A stretch of DNA of 64,000 bases from JABSSA01 sp039984715 (GTDB lineage Bacteria; Pseudomonadota; Alphaproteobacteria; Rhodobacterales; Rhodobacteraceae): NCBI GenBank assembly GCA_039984715.1, contig JBDWUA010000009.1, forward strand, positions 149,711 to 213,710, given 5' to 3'. The notes beneath the pieces are model-generated. The model saw only the letters and a list, made by a program, of their open reading frames with translations, searched no databases and was not told the origin of the DNA. Below are positions 35,096-43,609 of the stretch, piece after piece. The first letter of the stretch is position 1, and each line of letters begins with the position of its first letter. A program made the position numbers and the translations under genes.

Positions 35096-37430
35096 GACTG
35101 GCATAAAGCTGTGGCAGGCGTTCGGGCAGTCGCTCGACCCGATCAAGAACCTGCACATTGCTGGCCCCAAAAATTCTTTGCGCATAGGTATCTGCACGCG
35201 GATCAAGGGTCAGGCAAAATGGTACTATGCCCTGCCGTCGGGCCGCATCTACGGCATGACGCGCATCGTGGCGCAGGTAGAACGGGTCGCGAATATCAAT
35301 GTCGGCAGGTTCCCCATCGGTGAGAACCAACATCAACTTGCGTGACGCCTTAACCCGCCCCAGATGGGTCGTTGCGTGGCGGATTGCAGCGCCCATTCGC
35401 GTCGAAAGCTTGCCTTCGGCGCCCATCAAACGGGCTTTAGCATGCTCGGCCCAAGGCTGTTCGAAATCCTTGAACCGATTATAGAAAACGTTTTGCCGCC
35501 CGTCCGAACAGAAACCATGAATGGCAAAGCTGTCACCGACGCGGTGAATGGCTTCTGAAAGAAGTACGCAAGCCGACTGCGTGAGTTGCAGCACTGTTTG
35601 TCCGCCCGGAGCCGCGTCGTTTGTGGATTCCGACAAGTCCAAAAGCACCATCACCACCGTGTCCCGTGTGTGGCGAACGAGACGCATCATAACGCGCGGG
35701 TCAGGCATGCGATGCAGGCGGATGTCGATGGCGGCCATTACGGCGGCGTTCAGGTCCAACTCGTCACCATCTTCGAGCTTGCGGATGCGCTGTGTCCCCT
35801 GTGGGCGCATCGCGTCCATCAAATGCCTTAGGCGGTTTGTGATGCGTCGGTTTTCCTCAAGGATCGTCTGCGCTTTGGCGGGATCACCAAGTTTGGGGCG
35901 CACTTCGCGCACCGTTGCCCATGCCGGGCGGGCCACCTGAATTGTGTGATCGAATTCCTCGTAAAGAACGGGTGGAGCTACGGGTTCTTTGCCCTCGCGC
36001 TCGTTGAAGCTAGTTCCGTCATCATCAAAGAACTCTGCCGATTGTACCCAAATTTCTTGTGCGTCGTCGCCGGCGGTTTCCACCTCGACTTCATTGACCA
36101 TTTCCGTGACCGAAACATGCTTTCGCACCTGTTCGGTTGCAGCGGCGGTGGACTGATCCCAGTCGATTTCTTCGTAATCCCACAAGATTCGATTGTCGCA
36201 CCGATAAGGGCATGACGGGATGTCGTTATGCAGCGAATAAGGAATGCCGTGCAGCTTATCGGCAAGCGCCGTGCCCAACGTGCGCGCGGCCTGCGGATCG
36301 GACAGGTCCATGCGTGCGAACTGCGATTGCGCCCATGCCGCGATTTTGTCCTCGGCAGGTTGATCGGGCGTGATCAGGGCGCGGGCGATCCGGTCGAAAT
36401 GCCCAGCCATGCCAGCAGCGGTTTCGGTATGAAACCGGGCCCAGATGCCACGCAGTTTCGGGAACCGCTCTATTGCCAGCTCTTCGATGCGCGCGTCTTC
36501 GATCAGGCCAATACAGACCATTTGCATTGAGACCAGACCTTCAGCAGAAAGCGGGGCCTTCATCGCCGCGAAATGCGCCGCAAGATGAGCCGCCTGCGCG
36601 CGAAACAGATCGAGGCCGGGAATGTCTTGCCAGTCGTCCACGGCATCGGGCAGGTGCAATTTGTGTTCGGCGGCGAAAGGGCGCAGGCCTGTGCGTTGCT
36701 CGAAATCACCGGCGGTGGGGACCAGCATGAAATCACGCCCCCAAAGGGCGCGCAGATACATGGACAGACGACGCTGCACATCAACCAGAACCACGCCCTT
36801 ACGTTCCGCCTGAAGCACCGCACGGGCAGAGTCAGATTGCAGGGAAAAATATCGTTCCAGTTCTGCATATTCGGTGCGGTGTGCATGAATGCCCCAATCG
36901 GCCCAGCGGCGCAGCCCCCCTAACGTCAGCACGTTCATCAATTCGTCCAGATGATCGAGAAGCGGCCGCATGGCCCGTGGTGCGCGTGCTAGGATGTGCT
37001 CGAGAAACCGCAGGTAACTCGCAAAAAGATCGGCATCACCCAAACGCCGAGCGGCGAGGGGCGCGGTGTCGAGAATTCGTTCGATCACGCGGCCCGAAGT
37101 GCGGGAAGCAAAGCCAAGACAGGCACCCGCCATGTCGGCCAAAACATCCTCGCCAAGATCGCGCGCGACTTCTGGCATGGCTTCGATCCACGCGCGGATC
37201 GCACCGTCTCCGCGCCCCATTTGCACCAACGCATCCGTGCTTCGCAACCAAGTGTCCAGACCCCGCGGGCTTAACTTGCGCCGGACATCCGGCAGCGTGC
37301 GGGCAAGGGCAGCACGGGCGAGTTCGGGCAATTGCTCTGGCAAATCCACGTGCTCAACCGGCAAATCCCCGAAGACATCGGCAGAAATGGTTGGGTCAGA
37401 AATATGTGGCAACGGCTGCATCAAGCGCAT
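35085..37430 (-). CDS. cbbO: CbbO, von Willebrand A domain RuBisCO activase subunit
   Basis: The roughly 781-residue protein ends with a von Willebrand A domain whose MIDAS motif DLSES is in VMVLLDLSESTNDA, preceded by a long alpha-helical region, as in CbbO. CbbO recruits the CbbQ AAA+ ring to RuBisCO to remove inhibitory sugar phosphates. The start is uncertain: ATG codons at 37430 and 37421 are both possible inside the 3' end of cbbQ, while the longer frame to 37499 overlaps cbbQ heavily. The gene overlaps cbbQ by about 35 nt. Confidence 0.9.
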   Translation of the reverse strand: MRLMQPLPHISDPTISADVFGDLPVEHVDLPEQLPELARAALARTLPDVRRKLSPRGLDTWLRSTDALVQMGRGDGAIRAWIEAMPEVARDLGEDVLADMAGACLGFASRTSGRVIERILDTAPLAARRLGDADLFASYLRFLEHILARAPRAMRPLLDHLDELMNVLTLGGLRRWADWGIHAHRTEYAELERYFSLQSDSARAVLQAERKGVVLVDVQRRLSMYLRALWGRDFMLVPTAGDFEQRTGLRPFAAEHKLHLPDAVDDWQDIPGLDLFRAQAAHLAAHFAAMKAPLSAEGLVSMQMVCIGLIEDARIEELAIERFPKLRGIWARFHTETAAGMAGHFDRIARALITPDQPAEDKIAAWAQSQFARMDLSDPQAARTLGTALADKLHGIPYSLHNDIPSCPYRCDNRILWDYEEIDWDQSTAAATEQVRKHVSVTEMVNEVEVETAGDDAQEIWVQSAEFFDDDGTSFNEREGKEPVAPPVLYEEFDHTIQVARPAWATVREVRPKLGDPAKAQTILEENRRITNRLRHLMDAMRPQGTQRIRKLEDGDELDLNAAVMAAIDIRLHRMPDPRVMMRLVRHTRDTVVMVLLDLSESTNDAAPGGQTVLQLTQSACVLLSEAIHRVGDSFAIHGFCSDGRQNVFYNRFKDFEQPWAEHAKARLMGAEGKLSTRMGAAIRHATTHLGRVKASRKLMLVLTDGEPADIDIRDPFYLRHDARHAVDAARRQGIVPFCLTLDPRADTYAQRIFGASNVQVLDRVERLPERLPQLYASLTR

Positions 37431-38199
37431 CCCGCATGTCAGGATCATCGGTAATCGGACGCACAAGCGCCATAGTACAGGCCGGACCAGGCGCGACACC
37501 CTGACCGATCAGTTTGCCCGCATGGATCAGCATCCGCGTTGAGATGCCTTCATCAAGTCCGTGCCCTTTCAGGTTTCGCGCACGGCCCCCGATGTCGACC
37601 AGCTTTTTGGCGGTTTCAGGGTCCGCACCGGATTCATGAACGACGATTTCAATTTCGACCTCGGTCTCGGGCCAATTGAAGTCCAGCGCCCCAAAGCGTT
37701 GTTTTGTGGATTGCTTAAGATCTTTCATCAACGACTGGTAACCGGGGTTGTAGCTGATCACGAGAAAGAAATCGGGATGCGCTTCAAGCAGTTCCCCCTT
37801 CTTTTCCAGTGGTAACACACGTCGGTTGTCGGTCAGCGGATGGATTATTACGGTGGTATCCTGCCGCGCCTCTACAACTTCGTCGAGATAGCAAATTGCG
37901 CCATGCCGCGCCGCGAGGGTCAGCGGGCCATCCTGCCATTTGGTGCCGTCTGCATCGAGCAAAAATCGCCCCACAAGATCCGAGGCGGTCATGTCCTCGT
38001 TGCACGCCACCGTGACCAGCGGGCGGCCTAGTTTCCACGCCATATGTTCGACAAAACGGGTCTTGCCGCATCCGGTGGGGCCCTTCAGCATCACCGGCAT
38101 CCGAGCGTCGTAGGCTGCCTGAAACAGCGTCACCTCATCGCTGACGGGCCGATACCACGGCTCTTCAGCTAATGCGTGATCAGAGATCATATCGTTCAT
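37396..38199 (-). CDS. cbbQ: CbbQ, MoxR-type AAA+ ATPase RuBisCO activase
   Basis: The 267-residue ATPase has Walker A GPTGCGKT at 40-47, an ICYLDEV Walker B (near 100) and DNRRVLPLEKKGELLEAHPDF, as in CbbQ of the MoxR clade. It forms a hexameric activase with CbbO. It lies 63 nt after cbbS with a strong hairpin in the spacer, which may lower its expression compared with RuBisCO. Confidence 0.94.
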   Translation of the reverse strand: MNDMISDHALAEEPWYRPVSDEVTLFQAAYDARMPVMLKGPTGCGKTRFVEHMAWKLGRPLVTVACNEDMTASDLVGRFLLDADGTKWQDGPLTLAARHGAICYLDEVVEARQDTTVIIHPLTDNRRVLPLEKKGELLEAHPDFFLVISYNPGYQSLMKDLKQSTKQRFGALDFNWPETEVEIEIVVHESGADPETAKKLVDIGGRARNLKGHGLDEGISTRMLIHAGKLIGQGVAPGPACTMALVRPITDDPDMRDALDAAVATYF

Positions 38200-38220
38200 A
38201 TCGCTCCCTCAAGTTTACGG

Positions 38221-38250
38221 CGGCCCATGCCCAGAACAGGCAATGGGCCG
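38221..38250 (-). terminator. Hairpin between cbbS and cbbQ
   Basis: CGGCCCAT-GCC and GGC-A-ATGGGCCG form an 8-bp outer stem plus a 3-bp inner stem with a one-base bulge and a 7-nt loop. Located in the short spacer between the RuBisCO genes and the activase genes, it probably stabilises the cbbLS message and partly ends transcription. No long U-run follows on the minus strand. Confidence 0.6.
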
Positions 38251-38262
38251 CGTGGCACACTG

Positions 38263-38619
38263 TCAGACCATTTCACCACGGTAGACGACCATGTTCGCGC
38301 CCTGACTCTGGGTGAAATTGTCATAGCCCAATAGACGGACATGGTTGCCGGGGTTCGCTTTGTGGCAGGCCTCTAGCTCTGTAAGGATCGCATCGACATC
38401 GGTTTCACCGAACATTGGAAGCTTCCACATGTACCAATAGTAATCGCGAGCGTGCTCAGGCTCTGTGTGTTCGATGCCCGGGTTCCAACCGTTCTTGACG
38501 ATCCAATCGACCTGCTTGCGGATTTGCTCTTTGGTCATCAACGGCAGGTAGGAAAAAGTCTCCATTTTTCGGGTGGAAGGGTCGGACAGTCGGGACGGGT
38601 AATCTTGAATAGCGCTCAT
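38263..38619 (-). CDS. cbbS: RuBisCO small subunit
   Basis: The 118-residue protein shows the family core KMETFSYLPLMTKEQIRKQV and YYWYMWKLPMFGETDVDAIL. It lacks the C-terminal extension of many red algal/form ID small subunits and fits the proteobacterial form IC type. It lies 28 nt after cbbL. With CbbL it forms the L8S8 holoenzyme in the cytoplasm. Confidence 0.96.
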   Translation of the reverse strand: MSAIQDYPSRLSDPSTRKMETFSYLPLMTKEQIRKQVDWIVKNGWNPGIEHTEPEHARDYYWYMWKLPMFGETDVDAILTELEACHKANPGNHVRLLGYDNFTQSQGANMVVYRGEMV

Positions 38620-38647
38620 GCTATTTTCCTTTCTATAGGGGGCAGGA

Positions 38648-40075
38648 TCAGCGGTGCTGAACGTCGAGCTTGTCGACCGTATCGAATTCGAACTTGACCT
38701 CTTTCCATGTCTCCATGGCCACTTTCAGTTCAGGGCTGTGTTTTGCGGCTTTGGTCAGGATGTCTTTGCCTTCCTTTTCAATCTCGCGGCCCTCGTTGCG
38801 GGCCTGAACACAGGCCTCGAGCGCGACGCGGTTCGCAGCCGCACCCGCGGCGTTGCCCCACGGGTGACCCAAGGTGCCGCCACCGAATTGCAACACCGAG
38901 TCATTCCCGAAAATCGAAACCAACGCTGGCATATGCCAGACGTGGATACCGCCCGAGGCGACAGGGAAGACGCCGGGCATCGAGCCCCAGTCCTGATCGA
39001 AGAACACACCCATGCTGCGATCTTCCTTCACGAATTTATCGCGCATCAAGTTGATCCAGCCCAAGGTGGCGTTACGGTCGCCTTCAAGTTTCCCGACGAC
39101 CGTACCAGAGTGGAGGTGATCCCCGCCGAGCAGGCGCAGCAGCTTCGCCAAAACGCGAAAGTTGATGCCATGGTTCGGGTTGCGGTCCATAACGGCGTGC
39201 ATCGCGCGGTGAACGTGCAGCAGCATCCCATTGTCGCGGCACCATTTAGACAACGAATTATGCGCGGCCCAGCCGAGCGTCAGATAGTCAGACATAACGA
39301 TAGGGGAGCCCAATTCCTTGGCAAACTCTGCCCGTTGAAACATCTCTTCAATCGTGCCCGCGGTTACGTTTAGGTAATGGCCTTTGCGTTCGCCGGTTTC
39401 GGCTTCTGCCTTATCGATGGCATCCTGACAGAACAAAAAGCGGTCACGCCAGCGCATAAACGGCTGCGAATTAATGTTCTCATCGTCCTTGGAAAAATCG
39501 AGACCACCGCGCAGCACTTCATAAACCGCACGACCATAGTTCTTGGCCGATAAGCCAAGCTTTGGCTTAATGGTACAGCCCAACAAAGGACGACCGTATT
39601 TGTCCATTTTGTCGCGTTCTACTTGGATACCGTGGGGCGGGCCGAAACAGGTTTTTATGAACCAAATAGGGAATCGAACATCTTCCAGACGCAAAGAACG
39701 CACGGCTTTGAAACCAAAAACGTTGCCGACGATGGAGGTCATCACGTTGACGACGGAACCTTCTTCGAACAAATCGGCTGGATAGGCGATGAAGGCGTAA
39801 AAGGCTTCGTCTTGGCCGGGTACGTCTTCGATCCGATAGGCGCGCCCCTTATAGTGATCAAGATCAGTCAAAAGGTCTGTCCAGACTGTCGTCCATGTCC
39901 CGGTAGAGCTTTCGGCGGCAACAGCGGCGGCGGCTTCCTCGCGTGGCACCCCATCTTGCGGGATAACTTTGAAAACAGCCAAAATGTCTGTCTCTTTTAC
40001 ACTGTATTCCGGCTCCCAATAAGTGGAGCGATAGTCCTTCACCCCGGCGTCGTATTTTTTCCGTTGGACGTTCAT
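38648..40075 (-). CDS. cbbL: RuBisCO large subunit, form I red-type (IC)
   Basis: The 475-residue large subunit has CTIKPKLGLSAKNYGRAVYE, the carbamylated lysine motif GGLDFSKDDENIN, the active-site HVHRAMHAVMDR loop and the loop-6 GTVVGKLEGDR. The residues needed for catalysis that I can place by eye are present. The KTCFGPPHGIQVERDK stretch and the companion CbbQ/CbbO genes fit form IC. No carboxysome genes flank it, so the enzyme is probably free in the cytoplasm. The gene is first in its operon and divergent from a LysR regulator. Confidence 0.97.
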   Translation of the reverse strand: MNVQRKKYDAGVKDYRSTYWEPEYSVKETDILAVFKVIPQDGVPREEAAAAVAAESSTGTWTTVWTDLLTDLDHYKGRAYRIEDVPGQDEAFYAFIAYPADLFEEGSVVNVMTSIVGNVFGFKAVRSLRLEDVRFPIWFIKTCFGPPHGIQVERDKMDKYGRPLLGCTIKPKLGLSAKNYGRAVYEVLRGGLDFSKDDENINSQPFMRWRDRFLFCQDAIDKAEAETGERKGHYLNVTAGTIEEMFQRAEFAKELGSPIVMSDYLTLGWAAHNSLSKWCRDNGMLLHVHRAMHAVMDRNPNHGINFRVLAKLLRLLGGDHLHSGTVVGKLEGDRNATLGWINLMRDKFVKEDRSMGVFFDQDWGSMPGVFPVASGGIHVWHMPALVSIFGNDSVLQFGGGTLGHPWGNAAGAAANRVALEACVQARNEGREIEKEGKDILTKAAKHSPELKVAMETWKEVKFEFDTVDKLDVQHR

Positions 40076-40202
40076 TCTGTGGTCTCCTCCCGGTGGGCTG
40101 ATATGCGGCTAAACAAGCCTGCGTTGAGGGGACGCTAGCCAAATATGAGACTTTTGAAAAATGAATAGTAATTATGAATACTATACACTAAAATGAATTC
40201 TT
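40076..40202. promoter_or_regulatory. Divergent cbbL / cbbR2 promoter region with inverted repeat
   Basis: These 127 nt lie between cbbL and the LysR gene. An inverted repeat ATAGTA-N8-TACTAT at 40165-40184 sits in the AT-rich part about 20 nt before the regulator start. It is a candidate operator for autoregulation and for cbbL activation; a T-N11-A match (T40166 to A40178) falls within it. Confidence 0.5.
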
Positions 40203-41087
40203 ATGACGAGCCTTCGCCAATTGCAGATCTTTCGCGCCGTCGCGCGTCACCTGTCGTACACCTATGCGGCAGAACAGCTAAATCTGACGCAACCCGCTGT
40301 TTTTACACAGGTTCGCCAGTTGCAAAATCATGTTGGCAGCGCACTGATTGAACGAATTGGAAAGCGGTTGTTCTTGACTGAAGCGGGTGAAGTCGTTCTC
40401 GCAACGGCGCATGAAGTCTTGGACGAATTGGACCGCATGAATATGCGACTGGCCGAATTGCGTGGCATGGCAAGGGGTCGTTTGCGGGTATCGGTCGTGT
40501 CCACAGCCAAATATGATATCCCGCGCCGCCTAGGTGATTTTTGCAGCATGTATCCCGGTATCGACGTGTCATTGACGGTCGGGAACCGCGAAGAACTGCT
40601 GGCGCGGTTTGCTGCGAATGAAGATGATCTTTACGTCTTGGGAACCGTCCCAGAAGGGATCGATGCGGATTGGCTCCAATACGCTGAGAATCCCATTGTT
40701 GTGATTGCTCCGCCGGACCATCCGCTCGCAGGAAAAGAGAACATTCAGGCGTCAGAGCTCGCAAGCGAGGCTTTCATCATGCGTGAAAAAGGCTCTGGCA
40801 CGCGTATTGCAACGGAACGCTACTTCGCGGGCCACGGGCTTGCGCCGACCGTGCGTATGGAGCTGGGCGCGAATGAGGCGATTTCCGAGGCGGTCATGGC
40901 CGGTCTTGGCGTTTCAGTCATCTCGCGCGGCTCTGCGCGGCTAGAGTTGCAATCCGGCAAGCTGGTCGAGCTGAAGGTATCTGGCTTCCCGATCCTCCGC
41001 CATTGGCACGTCGCATGGCCCACGGGCAAACGGATTTCCTTGGGCGCAGAAGCATTCCTGAAGACTTTGTCGAGCGACAAGGCATAG
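40203..41087 (+). CDS. cbbR: LysR-type regulator CbbR, second copy
   Basis: The 294-residue regulator has the LysR winged helix (LRQLQIFRAVARHLSYTYAA, NLTQPAVFTQVRQLQNHVG) and a CbbR-like effector domain with REKGSGTRIATERYF. It is divergent from cbbLSQO, the standard position for cbbR. It differs clearly from the other LysR gene at 34160, so the two RuBisCO-cycle operons may be tuned separately or by both proteins. Confidence 0.9.
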   Translation: MTSLRQLQIFRAVARHLSYTYAAEQLNLTQPAVFTQVRQLQNHVGSALIERIGKRLFLTEAGEVVLATAHEVLDELDRMNMRLAELRGMARGRLRVSVVSTAKYDIPRRLGDFCSMYPGIDVSLTVGNREELLARFAANEDDLYVLGTVPEGIDADWLQYAENPIVVIAPPDHPLAGKENIQASELASEAFIMREKGSGTRIATERYFAGHGLAPTVRMELGANEAISEAVMAGLGVSVISRGSARLELQSGKLVELKVSGFPILRHWHVAWPTGKRISLGAEAFLKTLSSDKA

Positions 41088-41432
41088 ATAAACCGGGTCG
41101 GTTGTATTCCGTTGTGAACGGGTAATTTGTGGTAGGGTATCAGACATATCTTCTTGGGTACCCATGAAGTCGAACATGTTCCCTAGACATTCAAAATGGA
41201 TTTTGGACAAAAGCCGGCTGCACAAATCTGTTTACCACTGCATTTTCGCAGGTGGGTTTTTGGCTTTAAACGTCAATGTCGGTGAACATTTTGGATGGTT
41301 CGAGTTTGTTAGACATTAAACGTTTTCTACGCGGCCGGGAATTTTGAAGCTTTCGCTTCTTTCTTGCTAATGGAAAACAAAGTGATGAACCCACATCATT
41401 TACGTCTGAAATTCGCGTGTCAGAGTACCGTA
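41088..41432. other. Intergenic region without a supported gene
   Basis: This region separates two genes that converge. I see no open frame with a ribosome binding site, no clear terminator with a T-run and no repeat. Confidence 0.5.
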
Positions 41433-42512
41433 TTAATGGTCAGCGCTGGTTTGTGGTCCCAGAATGTCACGTGCAGCTGTTTCGGCGGCTTCAAGCGCAC
41501 CCTCTAGATAACCTCCGAATTGTGCGGCGACTTCGGTTCCGGCGAAAATCAGGCGGGTGTCCCACAGATTACGCATTGCAAGGGGCAGACCATAATCGGG
41601 ATGTGCGTGGACGGGCGTTTGGTCGGCGGGTGTCGCCGTATTAAGATCAAAGGCCCAGTCTTTCAGATGCACCGCACGCGGCTTTAATGCAGCTGGACCA
41701 AAGATATTGGCCAGCTGTTTGACGCAGGCTTGTTTCAGGGCATCAGTGTCAGTGCGACCAGCGGCGGGCAGGCCAACAAAACCGAACAATGCATGCGACC
41801 CACCCTGTAACGGGGACGCGTCGTGAATTTCGACAAGCGGGCCGCGGTGGCTCATTGCGTCACCGGACAGGCCGGTCTCTTTCCAGAATGCAGAGTCATA
41901 TATCGCGACGACCTTGGCCTGACCGGCCATCCATGTGGGGATGTTTTGCATGGCGCGACGTGTTGGGCTGGGTAATTCTGGCTCAAAGCGCATGCATTGG
42001 TCAGCCACACGGGGCGGCAGGGTCAGAACCACGCGACGGGCGCGCAACGTGTGGTCTTGACCAGATTGGGAATAAACGACGCGCACATGTGTGGTTTCAT
42101 CGGTAATAGATGTCACCGTCGCAGATAGGTGCACTTTGTTTGCTGGCAAAGCGGCCGCTTCGGCATGAACCAAAGTCGCCAGCCCCCCGGACAGGCGAAG
42201 CGATCCCCGCATTGAGGTGAACCCCAAATCACGCAACACCCGCCCGTCTGATTGTTCAAAGCTAAGCGAACCTTCAGAAAATTGATCAAACACTTGCAAC
42301 CCGTGGGCTTTGACACGCGCCGCCATCCGAGGCTGGCCAGGCCAAAACCATGCGGGGCCCATATCGAAACCATCGATACAGTGAATACGCCCACCCAAAC
42401 GGTCGCGCGCCTCGAAAAGTTGCACAGAATGTCCGGCAAGGTGAAGCTGTCTGGCAAGTGAAACGCCCGCCAGCCCAGCCCCAACCACTGCGGTATCGAT
42501 CAAATCAGGCAT
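41433..42512 (-). CDS. Flavin-containing amine oxidase family protein
   Basis: The 359-residue protein starts with the FAD-binding Rossmann motif VVGAGLAGVSLARQL followed by ARDRLGGRI. It ends with IFAGTEVAAQFGGYLEGALEAAE, both typical of the monoamine oxidase family. No signal peptide is present. It is short compared with full monoamine oxidases (about 450-500 residues) but complete at both ends. It follows the cupin gene by 3 nt on the same strand, so the two form an operon; the substrate is unknown. Confidence 0.85.
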   Translation of the reverse strand: MPDLIDTAVVGAGLAGVSLARQLHLAGHSVQLFEARDRLGGRIHCIDGFDMGPAWFWPGQPRMAARVKAHGLQVFDQFSEGSLSFEQSDGRVLRDLGFTSMRGSLRLSGGLATLVHAEAAALPANKVHLSATVTSITDETTHVRVVYSQSGQDHTLRARRVVLTLPPRVADQCMRFEPELPSPTRRAMQNIPTWMAGQAKVVAIYDSAFWKETGLSGDAMSHRGPLVEIHDASPLQGGSHALFGFVGLPAAGRTDTDALKQACVKQLANIFGPAALKPRAVHLKDWAFDLNTATPADQTPVHAHPDYGLPLAMRNLWDTRLIFAGTEVAAQFGGYLEGALEAAETAARDILGPQTSADH

Positions 42513-42515
42513 CGT

Positions 42516-43193
42516 TTATACAGCAGGTGCAATCGCGTGAGGCAAATGACGTAGCTTCATCCACACTCGCGTTTTGTCAGCCAGCGCCGTCGCCTTCAGT
42601 GACCCGCCTTCGGGAATGCGCAACCACGAGTGCTTTCGCAAAGTGTTTTGTCCGTCCGAAAAGCTTCCGTCCAGAACAAGGAATTCGCCCCCTTCTGGCA
42701 GATCGATGTCGATGTTCGCGTCTTTTGACCAAATCTCGGTGCGGACCGTTTCCCTGTCATCCATATACAATGGGATGATTGATACCCCGGGGCGGCCTTC
42801 GGCAGGAACGGGTTCGGTTTTGTTCATGTTGATCATGATCTGAGTGCGGTCGTCTGGCTGGAACTGCCAGAGCTTTACAAAGATTGTTGTCCCCGGTTCC
42901 GATCCCGGCGTGTGTGACGATGTCGGCGGATTGCGCACATAAGACCCGACAGGAAAGTCGCCGTGTTCGTCCTGAAAGACACCGTCAAGCACGATGAATT
43001 CTTCGCCGCCGGTATGAGTATGTGCCGAAAAGCTGCTTTGGGGCGCGTATCGGACGATCGTGGTGGCGCGTGCCACTTCGTCGCCAATTCTGTCCAACAT
43101 CCTGCGGTCAACACCTGGCATCGGCGAGGCAAGCCATTCCACTTCGTCCGAATGAACAACAACACGTTGGGAAAAATCTGCGTTCAGTTCCAT
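42516..43193 (-). CDS. ChrR-like double cupin protein
   Basis: The 225-residue protein consists of two cupin domains. The first has the metal-binding pattern AHTHTGGEEFIVLDGVFQDEHG and PGSEPGTTIFVKL, as in the ChrR anti-sigma cupin. The second has a weaker version (LPEGGEFLVLDGSFSDGQ) that lacks the histidine pair. The zinc anti-sigma N-terminal domain of ChrR is missing, so it is a stand-alone enzyme or sensor. The ATG at 43193 is chosen because GAGGAAAC precedes it. A palindromic operator lies about 60 nt upstream. Confidence 0.85.
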   Translation of the reverse strand: MELNADFSQRVVVHSDEVEWLASPMPGVDRRMLDRIGDEVARATTIVRYAPQSSFSAHTHTGGEEFIVLDGVFQDEHGDFPVGSYVRNPPTSSHTPGSEPGTTIFVKLWQFQPDDRTQIMINMNKTEPVPAEGRPGVSIIPLYMDDRETVRTEIWSKDANIDIDLPEGGEFLVLDGSFSDGQNTLRKHSWLRIPEGGSLKATALADKTRVWMKLRHLPHAIAPAV

Positions 43194-43254
43194 CTTGGTT
43201 TCCTCATCATAGCGTTTGGGGCGCACAAGTGCTGCGGGTAACTCAGCTAATTAT

Positions 43255-43272
43255 CTACCTACCGATAGGTAG
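43255..43272. promoter_or_regulatory. Palindromic operator upstream of the cupin/amine oxidase operon
   Basis: CTACCTA and TAGGTAG are perfect 7-nt arms around CCGA, followed by an AT-rich stretch on the plus-strand side (TTATTATA). The form resembles operators of TetR-type repressors. It lies 62-79 nt upstream of the cupin start, where a repressor could cover the promoter. No TetR gene is adjacent, so the regulator must be encoded elsewhere. Confidence 0.55.
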
Positions 43273-43609
43273 TTATTATATCAAGCCCAGTTATCCACAG
43301 GTCTTTCGACTATTCCAATTTTTGGCGATTCTTGGTGAACCAATTTCCACGATGTGGACACAGTGTGATGCTGGACGCGGCTTTTTGGCGGTTACGTATT
43401 TCGACCAATATGCTGAAAACGTGGGAAAACCCCATAGATTGAACAAAACCAACAGGAATCCAGCGTTATTTCCTGTCCGAAAACAATCAGGGGGCAAAAC
43501 CGACATTGCGCACAAATACCCCTATACGGACATTTTTATGACAATTTTCGAAGGTGTTTATAGGTCCGAACAGAGGCCAAAAGTACGGCCAGATTTTAGG
43601 ACCTGAGCG
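43273..43609. other. Intergenic region between cupin operon and kinase cluster
   Basis: This region holds the divergent promoters of the cupin operon and the kinase cluster. A single sequence TTATCCACA at 43291-43299 matches the DnaA box consensus but stands alone. No gene is supported. Confidence 0.5.

Noticed and set aside
35085..37499. Longer CbbO frame starting at 37499
   Set aside because: It would overlap cbbQ by over 100 nt and adds a stretch without CbbO character; ATG codons at 37430 or 37421 are more likely.
43291..43299. Perfect DnaA box TTATCCACA
   Set aside because: It stands alone, with no further boxes, AT-rich unwinding region or replication genes near it, so it is not evidence of an origin.
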